From assembly GCF_000478585.1 (NCBI RefSeq), contig NZ_ARWI01000001.1:310001-374000 (forward strand): a stretch of DNA of 64,000 nucleotides. Reading direction: 5' to 3'. Below are positions 47,464-58,014 of this stretch, piece by piece. Every line of letters begins with the position of its first letter. Positions within the stretch are counted from its first letter, which is position 1. The notes beneath the pieces are model-generated. The model worked only from the letters and a program-made list of their open reading frames with translations, was not told the DNA's origin and searched no databases. Source of the DNA: Thiomicrorhabdus sp. Kp2 (GTDB lineage: Bacteria > Pseudomonadota > Gammaproteobacteria > Thiomicrospirales > Thiomicrospiraceae). Both the position numbers and the translations under genes were made by a program.

Positions 47464-48231
47464 CTAACCCGCCTGCATCTTTAATATTTCAGCGACCTCA
47501 ATAGGTTCTGGATAACGTGCAAAAGCGGTCTCTTTTTCGGCAATCGCCACCATAGACATTCTGTCGGCCAATTCATTACCTTCAACGCCAACATGCCCAT
47601 TAACATGTAGCACTTGAATTTTACCTTTTAAGGTTTGATGTAATTTAAACATCGCTTGAATGAGTTCAAGATTTTTAATTTCTCCGCCTGACTTTTTCCA
47701 GCCCTTTTTCTCCCAACCAATCGCCCACTGAGTAACACATTGAATAGAGTATTTAGAATCACAAAAAATGACCACAGAGCGACCCTTTTCGGTTTCTGTT
47801 TTGGCCATCATTAACGCTTGGTGTAAGGCATTTAATTCGGCGGTATTGTTTGTGCCCATGGGGTTATATAAACCATACCAAAGTTCTGCAATTTGATTAT
47901 TACGGTAAACCGCCATACCTGAACCTGCCTGGCCTGGATTAGGATCGCAACCGCCATCGGTAAAAATCTTAACCTCTAAATCCATCGTATCAATTTCAGC
48001 GGCCGTGTAGGTTTTAATCCCATTAACAGCGGGTTTCTTTTTTACTGAAGATTGAGTTTTAGAGGTGGGTTGAGTGGTTTTACCACCAAAGGCTTGTTCG
48101 GCTTCCGCTTGGGTTGGAAACGATTTATATTTGGCACCCGCAAACTTATCTACTTGAGCTTTACAACTGTTCCAATCGGTATAAATTCCAGGTTTTCTAC
48201 CTGCCCAAACTACATAATATTTTTTTGCCAT
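47464..48231 (-). CDS. rnhA: Ribonuclease H1 with N-terminal hybrid-binding domain
   Basis: 255 residues. Residues 1-50 (KKYYVVWAGRKPGIYTDWNSCKAQV...FPTQAEAEQAF) form the RNA/DNA hybrid-binding (Cauli_VI) domain found in eukaryotic RNase H1 and some bacteria. A linker of about 35 residues leads to the RNase H domain: IFTDGGCDPNPG, TAELNALHQAL, FCDSKYSIQCV and NELAD supply the DEDD residues; HVNGHVGVEGNE is the usual loop. Degrades RNA in RNA-DNA hybrids. Lies alone, with a repeat-filled gap upstream. Confidence 0.93.
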   Translation of the reverse strand: MAKKYYVVWAGRKPGIYTDWNSCKAQVDKFAGAKYKSFPTQAEAEQAFGGKTTQPTSKTQSSVKKKPAVNGIKTYTAAEIDTMDLEVKIFTDGGCDPNPGQAGSGMAVYRNNQIAELWYGLYNPMGTNNTAELNALHQALMMAKTETEKGRSVVIFCDSKYSIQCVTQWAIGWEKKGWKKSGGEIKNLELIQAMFKLHQTLKGKIQVLHVNGHVGVEGNELADRMSMVAIAEKETAFARYPEPIEVAEILKMQAG

Positions 48232-48263
48232 GGTTCTTCTATTTCTTATTTTGATATTGTTTT

Positions 48264-48427
48264 AAATCACCACTAAGACACGAAGTCACGAAGATTTAAT
48301 GAGAGGTAAAGCACATTCGATTACTTAAAAAAATCTATTCAATACACCGTTTACAAATGCTTTAAAGCTATTCACCAACTATTTTTTTTAAAAAAACTTC
48401 GTGTCTTCGTGACATCGTGGTTAAAAA
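48264..48427. repeat. Inverted pair of CACGAAG-type repeats
   Basis: CACCACTAAGACACGAAGTC at about 48269-48288 and its approximate complement (CTTCGTGTCTTCGTGACATC, about 48398-48417) flank about 100 AT-rich bases between rnhA and the RIO kinase gene. The region could form a long hairpin. Related to 6134-6159. Confidence 0.65.
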
Positions 48428-48429
48428 TT

Positions 48430-49284
48430 TTAATCTTCTAAAGCGGCTTTTAAACGTTCTTGGCGAGCTTGCTCTTCTTCTAAAGCGGCCTTAATTTCAA
48501 GCATTACCGAATCCACATCAGCGTCTTTTTCTTGTTCATCAAACACGCCTGTTAATTGGGTTTCTTGGCTTAACTCTCCCGCTTCAAACAAGGCCCAAAT
48601 CTCTTTTGCGTATTGGGTATTTTTAAGCTCAGGCGCAAACTGTGCGTAATAGTTGGTCATATTATCAATATCACGCGTCAGCATACGTTTAGCATTGTTA
48701 TTGGCTGCCGCATTGACCGCTTGTGGTAAATCAATAATCACAGGGCCATATTCATCCACTAGCACATTAAATTCAGATAAATCGCCGTGAATCAGACCTA
48801 CCGATAACATCAGCATCACATAGTGCATTACTTCGGCATGGTCTTCTATGGCTTGTTCTGCGGTCATAGAAACATCATTTAAACGCGGTGCGACATCTCC
48901 GTCTTCATCGGTAATCAGTTCCATTAACAAAACACCGTCAAAACAGCCATAAGGCTCAGGTACTCTTACGCCAACTTGTGCCAACTTATAAAGTGCATCT
49001 ACCTCTGCGTTTTGCCAAATATCCTCTTGTTGTTGGCGACCAAACTTAGAACCTTTTTGCATGGCTCGGGCACGTCGGCTATTTTTAACCTTACGCCCCT
49101 CTTGGTATTCAACTGCTTTTTTAAAGCTACGTTTACTGGCTTCTTTATACACTTTGGCACAGCGAATCTCATCACCACAACGTACCATATATACATCAGC
49201 TTCTTTACCGCTCATTAAACGGCGAATAACTTCGTCAACAAGTCCATCTTCAACTAAAGGGAGTATTCTTTCAGGGGTTTTCAT
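48430..49284 (-). CDS. RIO1-family protein kinase
   Basis: 284 residues. ATP-binding start GKEADVYMVRCGDEIRCAKVYK (lysine in AKVYK), catalytic loop LIHGDLSEFNVLV and metal site IIDLPQAV are all present, so an active atypical serine kinase of the RIO1 group is expected. In archaea and eukaryotes RIO kinases act in 40S maturation; the bacterial role is little known. A glutamate-rich C-terminal tail (about 250-284) follows. Monocistronic. Confidence 0.92.
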   Translation of the reverse strand: MKTPERILPLVEDGLVDEVIRRLMSGKEADVYMVRCGDEIRCAKVYKEASKRSFKKAVEYQEGRKVKNSRRARAMQKGSKFGRQQQEDIWQNAEVDALYKLAQVGVRVPEPYGCFDGVLLMELITDEDGDVAPRLNDVSMTAEQAIEDHAEVMHYVMLMLSVGLIHGDLSEFNVLVDEYGPVIIDLPQAVNAAANNNAKRMLTRDIDNMTNYYAQFAPELKNTQYAKEIWALFEAGELSQETQLTGVFDEQEKDADVDSVMLEIKAALEEEQARQERLKAALED

Positions 49285-49461
49285 AATCGTGTTATCTGCA
49301 TCGAAGGGTGAAAGGTAATCTTGAGTATTTCATAGGCAACTATGATACACGGGGAGGTTGCCAGTTTGCAGAATGTTATTACTGATAGCATGGTTTTTGA
49401 CGTAAAATTCTAAACTCAACTTTAAAACTGACTAAATTTATCGTTAAATTTTTACGTTTAA

Positions 49462-51396
49462 TTAACGATTTTCTTTAGCTTTATGCTTGGCTTTATTGAT
49501 TGTTTTGGCATGGTACATCTCTTTATCGGCGTACTGAATTAAGCCCTCTATATCGTCACTATCTTGAGGGTAAATACTGGAGCCAATACTAATCCTAACT
49601 TGTAGACTCACCTCATTTAAATGAATAAGCGGTATAAATTCATTCATAATTTTTTTAACCAACGCATCTACTTCAATATCTGTTTCAATACCACGTAGTA
49701 AAATAACAAATTCATCGCCTGCATAACGTCCAACAATATCACTTTCTCGAATACTATTTCTAAGGCGCTGGGCAACGACTTTTAATACTTCATCACCAAC
49801 TAGGTGACCATAGAGATCATTCACTTGCTTATAGTCATCAATATCTATAAACAGTAGAGCAAAGTGACTTTTATCACGTTTACTTTCAACTAATTGCTGT
49901 TTCATTAGTTGCGACAACATATTACTGTTGGCTATCCCTGTTAGCCAGTCAAACTGCGCAGCTTCATAGAGTTTAGCCTCAAGCGCCTTACGTTTAGTAA
50001 TGTCTCGAGCCATACAAATGATATCGGTTTCATTAGACAGTGCATTTTGATAAGGCGCATTTACCCACTCACACATAATCTCACTGCCATCTTTGCGTAC
50101 ATTCCTATTTTCTGAAACCACCGATGCCCTACTTTCTTTTGTATTGGCCAAAACCTCAGCAACCTTTGTTTGATCTTTTTCTGGCACCAAAAGCTCTACC
50201 AAGCTTTTGCCTATAACGTCTTTCTCTTTCCAAAGAAACGTTTTCTCCGCTTGTCGGTTCCACTTTTGCACATTGCCTGCTTTATCCATAACAATCAAAC
50301 TTAGTGGCGACTCCATAAAGATGGTGTCCAACTGCTCTTTTCGAGCATGTGTTGTACGATAAAGTCGGGTTAAACCGATAATTAAAACGAGTAAAACTAT
50401 AAAAACTAAAGCAATATATTTTAATTGTTCTTGTAACTGAGCATATTCAAAATCATAGTTGGGTTGATACAACAAACCTTGTAAGTTGATTTTTTCGGGC
50501 AGGATACCAAGGCTGTGATAAGTATCCGCAATATGACGCCAACGTCCTTCTGTCATATAACCTGGTTCAATTAACTTTGGCATCATCAACTCGTCCATTG
50601 ACTTGGCTTCAAATCTTAGGTGCTCTAAACTCTTTTGTTGCGAATACTTTTGGTAAATTAGCTGCACTATCTCTTCTTGATGCGACATCGCATACTTCCA
50701 ACCTTTGATGGTCGCTTGGTAGAAGTTGCGAACCAACTGTGGGTCTTTTTCAACTAAACTTTGCAATGTAAAGAAATTATCACCATAAAAATCGATACCA
50801 CTCATTCGTGGAGAGAATAGCTGAAATCTAATTCCTTGTTCAGCTAATATATAAGGCTCATCAGTACTGTAAACAGACATAACATCTGCTTTACTGTTAA
50901 TCAAATCGTTAACATTATGCGAGTGGGTTTCTAGGGTAAGTGCAGATTGATGAATACCTTCAGACTGCATATAAGCAAATAACTCGGCGGAGTTAGGTTC
51001 TATCATTAACCGTTTGCCAATAAATTTGTGAACATGATTAATATTTGATTCAGACAGGGTCATTAGATTTAATGGCGAATGCTGCATAATCACGCCTAAA
51101 ATGGTAATTGGATCACCTTTATGAAAGGCTAAAACCAAATCACTGGTTCCTACGCCAAAATCCGCCTGCTTATTGAGTACAACACTGATTGGATCAATAC
51201 CAGGCTTTGCCTCAAGCAAAGAAACTTCTAAACCAACCTCTTTATAAAAACCTTTTTCAATGGCGGCGTAATAACCTGCAAACTGAAATTGGTGGTGCCA
51301 TTTAAGTTGCAGCGTAATCGGTTTTAAAGTGCTATCTTCTGCCTGTAAAGCGCACACAAATAAAAGTGAAATGAGCCCTGAAATCCGTTTAATCAT
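49462..51396 (-). CDS. Exported NMT1/THI5-like sensor with PAS and GGDEF domains
   Basis: 644 residues from the ATG at 51396 (MIKRISGLISLLFVCALQAEDS, a signal peptide), which overlaps the deaminase stop (ATGATTAA); an ATG ten codons earlier also exists. Periplasmic NMT1/THI5-like binding domain about 30-320 (LQLKWHHQFQFAGYYAAIEKGFY, the pyrimidine-precursor-binding family), a membrane helix (about 332-352), PAS (about 365-475) and GGDEF (about 490-645) with the site AGDEF and DIDDYKQVND. It should turn periplasmic ligand binding into c-di-GMP synthesis. Ligand unknown, but a hydroxymethylpyrimidine-like or other small ligand is suggested by the family and by the linked pyrimidine-type deaminase. 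Confidence 0.88.
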   Translation of the reverse strand: MIKRISGLISLLFVCALQAEDSTLKPITLQLKWHHQFQFAGYYAAIEKGFYKEVGLEVSLLEAKPGIDPISVVLNKQADFGVGTSDLVLAFHKGDPITILGVIMQHSPLNLMTLSESNINHVHKFIGKRLMIEPNSAELFAYMQSEGIHQSALTLETHSHNVNDLINSKADVMSVYSTDEPYILAEQGIRFQLFSPRMSGIDFYGDNFFTLQSLVEKDPQLVRNFYQATIKGWKYAMSHQEEIVQLIYQKYSQQKSLEHLRFEAKSMDELMMPKLIEPGYMTEGRWRHIADTYHSLGILPEKINLQGLLYQPNYDFEYAQLQEQLKYIALVFIVLLVLIIGLTRLYRTTHARKEQLDTIFMESPLSLIVMDKAGNVQKWNRQAEKTFLWKEKDVIGKSLVELLVPEKDQTKVAEVLANTKESRASVVSENRNVRKDGSEIMCEWVNAPYQNALSNETDIICMARDITKRKALEAKLYEAAQFDWLTGIANSNMLSQLMKQQLVESKRDKSHFALLFIDIDDYKQVNDLYGHLVGDEVLKVVAQRLRNSIRESDIVGRYAGDEFVILLRGIETDIEVDALVKKIMNEFIPLIHLNEVSLQVRISIGSSIYPQDSDDIEGLIQYADKEMYHAKTINKAKHKAKENR

Positions 51397-51847
51397 GCGT
51401 GCAGTCACACTCCCCAATATCTTCATTCCATATTTCAGGATTTGCTTCTATAAACTGTTTCATCAAATTTATACAGGCCTGGTCATTTAACTCAACTACC
51501 TTAACGCCTGCATCACGCAGCCATTCTAAATGGCCTGAAAAATTATGCGACTCACCCACTACTACTGTGCCTATATTAAACTGGCGAATTAATCCCGAAC
51601 AGTACCAACAAGGGGCAAGCGTAGTAACCAATATTTTGTCTTGATAAGTTTTTTGACGCCCCGCTTTTCTAAAAGCATCGGTTTCGCCATGAATAGACGG
51701 GTCATTATCTTGAACACGTCGATTGCGACCTAAGCTTATAAGATTACCCCTTGAATCAAACATCGCAGCACCAACAGGTACACCGCCTTCTTTAAAGCCC
51801 TGCTCGGCCTGTTCAAGCGCAGGTTGTAAAAGTGCTAAATAATCCAC
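51389..51847 (-). CDS. Cytosine-deaminase-like nucleobase deaminase
   Basis: 152 residues of the CDA fold. Zinc site HGETDAF (His plus catalytic Glu, about 58-64) and APCWYCSG (P-C-x-x-C, about 83-90). The end MKQFIEANPEIWNEDIGE closely resembles the C-terminus of fungal cytosine deaminase (Fcy1), as does TTLAPC. It may deaminate cytosine or a related pyrimidine; guanine or other bases cannot be excluded. Upstream gene of a two-gene unit with the NMT1-GGDEF sensor (8-base overlap). A palindrome variant is in the codons DQACI. Confidence 0.8.
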   Translation of the reverse strand: MDYLALLQPALEQAEQGFKEGGVPVGAAMFDSRGNLISLGRNRRVQDNDPSIHGETDAFRKAGRQKTYQDKILVTTLAPCWYCSGLIRQFNIGTVVVGESHNFSGHLEWLRDAGVKVVELNDQACINLMKQFIEANPEIWNEDIGECDCTHD

Positions 51848-51974
51848 TGTTCTAATCTCACCCTAAATTCAAGAATACCCATTATTATGAAACATAATCA
51901 AGCAGGATGAAAATATTTTACCTCTAAAACAATCGGGGCACTTTCATGCTAAAGTATTCAAATTCATCATTTTA

Positions 51975-53192
51975 ATGGAAAACACAATCAAAATGCTTAG
52001 CAACAAGATGACGTCATTAAAGCAATATTGCACGCATATCGTTTTTGCAGACCGAGAAATGACACCCAATCTTGCACCCATACTCGATGAAAGACTCACC
52101 GTTAAACGTGTATTAATTATCTATTCAGAAAACCTATTGGAAAATGCACAACGACTCAAAAAAATTTACAATGCACACAGAATTAAAGCCGATATTTACC
52201 TAATAGAACCTGCTTTTGAAATCCCCTCTATCGTCAATGACCTGCAATTATTGGTTCAAGAAATACCTTATGAAACACTCTCAATTAATCTAAGTTGCGC
52301 AAATAAACTTTATACATTAGGTGCTTTTAAGGCTTTTGAAAACACACCCGTTGGCCTTTACTACCTATTACCCAATGACCAGTTTAAATGGATTCAACCC
52401 AGCGGGTTACCAGAATTTAATATTGCAGAAAACATGCAACTTGAAGAGTTTTTACATGCACATGGCATTGAGTACTCTTACCCAGTTAAATTAACACCCA
52501 GCCAAGCAAGTTTTGCCAATAGTCTGGTTAATGCGATACAAAAAATCATATTACAACAACATGCACTTAAAACTTACCAACACTTCTCTACCCGTTTTGC
52601 ACGTGGTAAGTCGGTAAAGTTAATCAAAAATAATGAACACTATTATCTAAATGACATCCACAACACCCACTCGCGTTTAAAAGCCGATCTTCTACTTGGT
52701 TTTTTAAGAAAATTACACAACCAAAATGTGCTACATCTCAAGTTTGAAAACCATGAAATCTACCCACTTCCTGAACAAGACAGTTGGAAACGAACCTTTT
52801 TTGAAGGGGGCTGGTTAGAGTATTACGCCTACCGAACACTTTTAGAGCTTAAAACAGAAGTTGAAAAAATTAAAGAAGTGGCGTTTGGCGTTAAGCTGCA
52901 ACGTCAAAATGCCTACGATGAAGCCGATGTGCTGTTTTTAGCAAACAACCAACTGTTTGTGGTGGAGTGCAAAACAGGCAATAACGTCAACATTAACTTA
53001 CATCTACAACGGTTAGATAGCCTAAGAAATCGCCTGGGTGGCACCACAGCACACTCCTTATTAATTACCACTGAGGTCATTGGCGCAAACCTACCCAAAG
53101 CCAACTTATTAAATGTGGGGGTGATTGATGGTCATAAACTTTCACACCTTAAACACCATTTGCACGAATGGATTTTAAGTGAGATTACTTAA
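51975..53192 (+). CDS. DUF1887 CARF-nuclease (Card1/Can2-like), orphan
   Basis: 405 residues. The N-terminal half has a Rossmann-like CARF layout, with NLSCANKLYTLGAFKAF (about 107-123) at the place of the usual N-x-TGGTK loop, so the nucleotide-binding loop is altered. The C-terminal PD-(D/E)xK nuclease part is well kept: GGWLEYYAYRTL (about 278-289), YDEADVLFLANNQLFVVECKTG (about 315-336) and a C-terminal strand. The family cleaves DNA/RNA when bound to cyclic oligoadenylate from type III CRISPR (Card1/Can2); VC1769 is another stand-alone member. No CRISPR array or cas gene is in the window. Monocistronic; weak Shine-Dalgarno. Confidence 0.8.
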   Translation: MENTIKMLSNKMTSLKQYCTHIVFADREMTPNLAPILDERLTVKRVLIIYSENLLENAQRLKKIYNAHRIKADIYLIEPAFEIPSIVNDLQLLVQEIPYETLSINLSCANKLYTLGAFKAFENTPVGLYYLLPNDQFKWIQPSGLPEFNIAENMQLEEFLHAHGIEYSYPVKLTPSQASFANSLVNAIQKIILQQHALKTYQHFSTRFARGKSVKLIKNNEHYYLNDIHNTHSRLKADLLLGFLRKLHNQNVLHLKFENHEIYPLPEQDSWKRTFFEGGWLEYYAYRTLLELKTEVEKIKEVAFGVKLQRQNAYDEADVLFLANNQLFVVECKTGNNVNINLHLQRLDSLRNRLGGTTAHSLLITTEVIGANLPKANLLNVGVIDGHKLSHLKHHLHEWILSEIT

Positions 53193-53223
53193 TAAAAGCA
53201 CTTAACTTTTAAACTACACCCTT

Positions 53224-53263
53224 TTACCAGGCCTTTATACCCCCTTGCGGGGTGTGGTGACTT
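53224..53263. repeat. Expanded-palindrome repeat, copy 1
   Basis: 40 bases (TTACCAGGCCTTTATACCCC, TTGC, GGGGTGTGGTGACTT) with CCCC/GGGG around TTGC, between the half-sites TTACCAGGCC and TGGTGACTT. Identical to 55396-55435 at 38 of 40 positions. Confidence 0.9.
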
Positions 53264-53391
53264 GAGTTTTAACCTAATTTTGCTCACCATGCCAACTAAG
53301 CGTACAATTTATTATGTGTGTTGTTTTGTACGTTGTTATATACATTAATATGCACATTGATATGCACTCACAAAATATAAAGGAGTTAATG

Positions 53392-53625
53392 ATGGAAGCA
53401 CCAACACATGACTTAGCCGCTTTATTTGCTCAGTTAGGCCTAGAAAATAGTCAGCAATCCATAGATGGTTTTATAAACAAACATGCACCACTGAACGCAA
53501 AATTAATGTTACATCAGGCCAGCTTTTGGTCAGAATCTCAATCGCAATTCTTAAAGGAATCAATAGATAATGATGCCGACTGGGCAGATGTGGTCAATCA
53601 CTTAGACACCTTGCTAAGAAACTAA
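53392..53625 (+). CDS. DUF2789 protein
   Basis: 77 residues from the ATG at 53392 (AAGGAG six bases upstream); a longer frame reaching 53314 contains several ATGs but lies in non-coding-looking DNA. MEAPTHDLAALFAQLGLENSQ, FWSESQSQFLKESI and DADWADVVNHLDTLL are the conserved blocks of DUF2789. Small, acidic, cytoplasmic; function unknown. Confidence 0.85.
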   Translation: MEAPTHDLAALFAQLGLENSQQSIDGFINKHAPLNAKLMLHQASFWSESQSQFLKESIDNDADWADVVNHLDTLLRN

Positions 53626-53676
53626 AAAAACCTTAAATGAGCATGAATAAGAATGGCTGCGAATGAATGAACCTAA

Positions 53677-54504
53677 CTATCTCAAGCGTCTTTCTAATGC
53701 TGAAGTTTGTTGAAGAGGTTGTTGTTTATAAAACAAGGCAAGTTGCTGATACACCGCTGGGTAAACTTTGTTTAAAACATAAGGCGCTTCAAAAAAATAC
53801 TCTGTTGCCACTGCAAAAAATTCAGCTGGATTGGTGGCCGCATAAGGGTTTATATCAGGTCGCGCTCCATTTTCAATCTGCTGATTAAGATGCCTAAAAG
53901 CCTGTTCAAAAGCATTAAACCAGGTCTGCTCACTCATCTCTTTATGCAATGGTGGGTGACCGTTTGTATAACCATCAAGCATATCCAATTTATGCGCCAT
54001 CTCATGCATTAAAACTTGGTTAGCCTCTGTTCGCAATGGGTGTGGGGCATTATCTTGCCAATCAATAATAATACCGCCCTGGTACTGAGTTTCACCCGAC
54101 TCAACGCCTGCCCAACTCACTAAAAAGCCATCGGTACTCAGCAAGTTTTCTCGCCCATTACGAAACGGTGTTGGATAAACCGTAATTTGATTCCAATTAC
54201 GTAACCATGAAAGTGAGTCAATTCGGTTATTAGATTCCAACCCCAAAACCATCATCGCCACTTGAGTGGCAATCATAATACGAATCTCATCTGTCAAAGT
54301 CATACCCTGAACAGGAATAATCGCTTTTAATCGAAGAACTTCACCCGCTAACAAACGTAACTGCCATTTTTCTTGAGCAGAATAGCGTTGCATCATTGGC
54401 ATTTTAGCAATCGTCTGATGCCATAACCTCAACGGAATTTTGCTCTGTTTTAAACGATGCAATAAAACCGCATTTTTGATTTTTTTAACCAAGTTAAAAT
54501 TCAT
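53677..54504 (-). CDS. mtfA: MtfA-like zinc peptidase
   Basis: 275 residues. Zinc site HEMAHKLDMLDG (HExxH plus downstream Asp) at about 168-179 and a third ligand Glu in NPAEFFAVATEYFF, the gluzincin pattern of MtfA. In E. coli MtfA binds the glucose-PTS repressor Mlc and has aminopeptidase activity; whether Mlc exists here is unknown. The NERD gene lies 12 bases upstream in the same direction, probably one operon. Confidence 0.9.
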   Translation of the reverse strand: MNFNLVKKIKNAVLLHRLKQSKIPLRLWHQTIAKMPMMQRYSAQEKWQLRLLAGEVLRLKAIIPVQGMTLTDEIRIMIATQVAMMVLGLESNNRIDSLSWLRNWNQITVYPTPFRNGRENLLSTDGFLVSWAGVESGETQYQGGIIIDWQDNAPHPLRTEANQVLMHEMAHKLDMLDGYTNGHPPLHKEMSEQTWFNAFEQAFRHLNQQIENGARPDINPYAATNPAEFFAVATEYFFEAPYVLNKVYPAVYQQLALFYKQQPLQQTSALERRLR

Positions 54505-54516
54505 AATAGATTACCG

Positions 54517-55296
54517 CTAGAACTGAAGAGTTCCTCTACAAGAGGGATAACGACTACAACCTAAAAATTCATTGCCAGCATTCACGCCCTTTTTAGCTTT
54601 GCGTAAAACCATTTTACTTCCACATTTAGGGCAGATAGGCAAAGCCTGTTTTTTCACAACAATATTATTAACATGTCGAACATGTTCCCTATTCGTTTTT
54701 GTAGATCGCACTAATCGGCCTGACTCAATTTTTTCAATAATCAAATCAAACTCATTCCAGCTTAACACCTGTTCTGTTTTACTTTTAATAAAACGAATAT
54801 AACCTAAACCATGAGTTACATTTTTTGGCATATCGGTTTTAAACTCGCTGGTACCAATAAACACCACAATAGAATGAACTTGATTATCCGTTAGATTAAG
54901 TAAGCTTTGAAGGGTTTTAACGTGCTTATGATTTTGATAAAGCGGGTTTTGAAAGCTATATCGGGATTTTTTATTCAGTTGTTGTATCCACTTTTTTTGA
55001 AATTCACCACCAAAAATCCATCCCTGCATATTTTTGGTTTCCACCACAAACACGCCATAGGGTGAAACAATAATGTGATCAATTTGCGTTGTTCCACCGT
55101 TTTCAGTAGGTAAGGTCACATCCTTTATTAAGTGATATTGATGTTTATTCAGAGAAAGTTTGCTAATCACATTAACCCAAAATTCACCCGCCTTACCCTT
55201 AAACCAAGGAGACTGAACCAGGCCAATAATAATCGCCGCAGGAATAACATATAAAAACACACTAAATAAAGGCGAAACGATTGACGATAAATCCAT
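54517..55296 (-). CDS. NERD nuclease-related protein with zinc ribbon
   Basis: 259 residues. N-terminal membrane helix (about 8-28), then NERD domain (about 35-150; GEFWVNVISKLSLNKHQYHLI, TTQIDHIIVSPYGVFVVETKNMQGW with the D and E-x-K of the PD-(D/E)xK fold), a basic linker, and a topoisomerase-type zinc ribbon (CPKCGSKMVLRKAKKG...FLGCSRYPSCRG) at the end. Likely membrane-tethered and DNA/RNA binding. Paired with mtfA. Substrate unknown. Confidence 0.87.
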   Translation of the reverse strand: MDLSSIVSPLFSVFLYVIPAAIIIGLVQSPWFKGKAGEFWVNVISKLSLNKHQYHLIKDVTLPTENGGTTQIDHIIVSPYGVFVVETKNMQGWIFGGEFQKKWIQQLNKKSRYSFQNPLYQNHKHVKTLQSLLNLTDNQVHSIVVFIGTSEFKTDMPKNVTHGLGYIRFIKSKTEQVLSWNEFDLIIEKIESGRLVRSTKTNREHVRHVNNIVVKKQALPICPKCGSKMVLRKAKKGVNAGNEFLGCSRYPSCRGTLQF

Positions 55297-55377
55297 AAAT
55301 AGAATTCCAATAAAAAATATTCAATAACTAACAGGCCTGGTAATTATTCTATAACCAACCCCGTAAATTTAAGACAT

Positions 55378-55446
55378 AAAAAAACCCACAATAAGTTACC
55401 AGGCCTTTATACCTCCTTGCGGGGTGTGGTAACTTCTTGCGGGTTT
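55378..55446 (-). terminator. Terminator of icd with inserted repeat
   Basis: Outer stem AAACCCACAA / TTGCGGGTTT (with wobbles) encloses AGTTACCA / TGGTAACT and, at the tip, the CCTCC-TTGC-GGGG element; seven T follow on the minus strand, 43 bases after the icd stop. The whole 40-base repeat of 53224-53263 is embedded here. Confidence 0.8.
55396..55435. repeat. Expanded-palindrome repeat, copy 2
   Basis: Second copy of the 40-base unit at 53224-53263, here forming the core of the icd terminator. Confidence 0.9.
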
Positions 55447-55488
55447 GTTTTGACCAGATTGAATCCGTCTTTCAATAATATAAACGAA

Positions 55489-57729
<2,241 letters not shown>

Positions 57730-57759
57730 TTACTTTGACTCGTCGTTGAGTGCGCTAAT

Positions 57760-57920
57760 GAGACCTATGCACGAGTGGCTCTACGATTAAAAATGGTTAA
57801 AATCTTACATCTTTCAGCCAAAAAATTCGCCCAATAGCTAGCTATTATGCGTATTTTTTAACTAAAATCTGCAAAATTTTTCCGCATTTTTATTTCACAC
57901 CCCACTCGTGCATAGGTCTC
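57760..57920. mobile_element. 161-bp MITE with perfect 19-bp terminal inverted repeats
   Basis: GAGACCTATGCACGAGTGG at 57760-57778 and its exact complement at 57902-57920 bound an AT-rich interior without coding capacity. The element is flanked on both sides by TAAT (57756-57759 and 57921-57924), as expected from a 4-base target duplication. It occupies the icd/rluE divergent region. A mobilising transposase is not in the window. Confidence 0.85.
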
Positions 57921-58014
57921 TAATATAAAAAATGTTAAAATTTAGCCTATTTTATCACCTGATACGCTCAAGAAAAGCAATTAACGAGCGATTAACAGAG
58001 TAAGCACTGAATTT

